From positions 1 through 31,003 of the forward strand of contig CAXAVH010000021.1 of the NCBI GenBank assembly GCA_963972105.1: DNA of 31,003 nt, read 5' to 3'. Position 1 is the stretch's first letter; each line of letters starts with the position of its first letter. The notes under the pieces were generated by a model. The model searched no databases. It was not told where the DNA came from and was given only the letters and a program-made list of their open reading frames with translations. Both the position numbers and the translations under genes were made by a program. The DNA comes from NZQO01 sp002693605. Lineage in GTDB: Bacteria > Bacteroidota > Bacteroidia > Flavobacteriales > Flavobacteriaceae. Shown in pieces: positions 30,879-31,003 of the stretch.

Positions 30879-31003
30879 CTACCTAGAATAGTTAGGAGCT
30901 TCCTTCGTAATGGTTACGTCGTGAGGATGGCTCTCTGCAATGCCCGAGAAGGTTATTTTTACGAACTTGCCTTCGTTTTTGAGTGTCTCTATATCCTTGG
31001 CAC
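30879..31003 (-). CDS. guaB: Inosine-5'-monophosphate dehydrogenase, C-terminal end only
   Basis: The last 40 codons of a gene cut by the right edge; the reading frame on the minus strand is open to the window end. The translated end reads AKDIETLKNEGKFVKITF and then SGIAESHPHDVTITKEAPNYSR, matching the C-terminus of GuaB, where ESHPHD and the final TKEAPNY are strongly conserved. The enzyme oxidises IMP to XMP with NAD, the committed step of GMP synthesis. It is convergent with the OmpH-like gene, and a shared terminator lies between them. Confidence 0.9.
   Translation of the reverse strand, partial: AKDIETLKNEGKFVKITFSGIAESHPHDVTITKEAPNYSR

Noticed and set aside
1..31003. Mobile elements, CRISPR, toxin-antitoxin or phage-defence systems
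   Set aside because: No transposase, integrase, direct-repeat array, terminal inverted repeats or defence-gene motif was seen on either strand; the gene content is core and the tRNA genes carry no adjacent integration signs.

Overview
The window looks like a core chromosomal segment of a marine-type, pigmented member of the Flavobacteriaceae (Bacteroidota). The evidence is the -7 promoter element TAnnTTTG in front of many genes, the almost complete absence of Shine-Dalgarno sequences, a split transketolase, a DnaB/AccA/Tgt/GuaB gene complement with flavobacterial signatures, tRNA genes without an encoded CCA end, and a compact zeaxanthin-type carotenoid cluster. Genus cannot be fixed from the sequence alone. 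I see no insertion sequence, prophage, integrase, CRISPR array or plasmid gene, and no stretch above 300 bases lacks a gene.

Layout. 1-3430: end of rplT, a secreted OmpA-domain protein, a convergent conserved protein usually mislabelled asparagine synthetase B, and an outer-membrane beta-barrel protein. 3491-9317 (minus strand): tgt, an LptF/LptG-family permease, an EamA transporter, accA and dnaB. 9533-11392: the two halves of transketolase. 11464-13881: an FKBP-like lipoprotein, an S4 RNA-binding protein, a PyrR-like phosphoribosyltransferase and shikimate kinase. 14001-15184: tRNA-Lys(UUU), a patatin-like phospholipase and tRNA-Leu(GAG). 15318-19882: a CarH-like MerR/cobalamin-binding regulator followed by crtI, crtB, crtZ and a fused heterodimer-type lycopene cyclase. 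19879-24084 (minus): a TlpA thioredoxin, aconitase and a membrane acyltransferase. 24156-29361 (minus): a four-gene operon of two SurA-like isomerases, a SurA-like lipoprotein and a MoxR ATPase. 29528-30806: an SRPBCC protein, a small unknown protein and an OmpH/Skp chaperone. The right edge cuts the 3' end of guaB.

How the genes work together. The carotenoid genes cover phytoene synthesis (crtB), desaturation to lycopene (crtI), cyclisation to beta-carotene (crtY-type) and 3,3'-hydroxylation to zeaxanthin (crtZ); GGPP synthase is not in the window. The most informative signal is regulatory: the same interrupted palindrome, TGTTTA-N18-TAAACA, lies upstream of the CarH-like regulator gene and over the crtI promoter and start codon. 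This suggests an autoregulated regulator that controls crtI and crtB. The regulator keeps the cobalamin-binding E-x-H-x-x-G motif but has replaced two histidines that matter in the known photoreceptor CarH. A perfect internal promoter in front of crtZ suggests that the last two steps can be expressed independently. The surA-like operon and the ompH gene serve envelope protein biogenesis. The rest is housekeeping.
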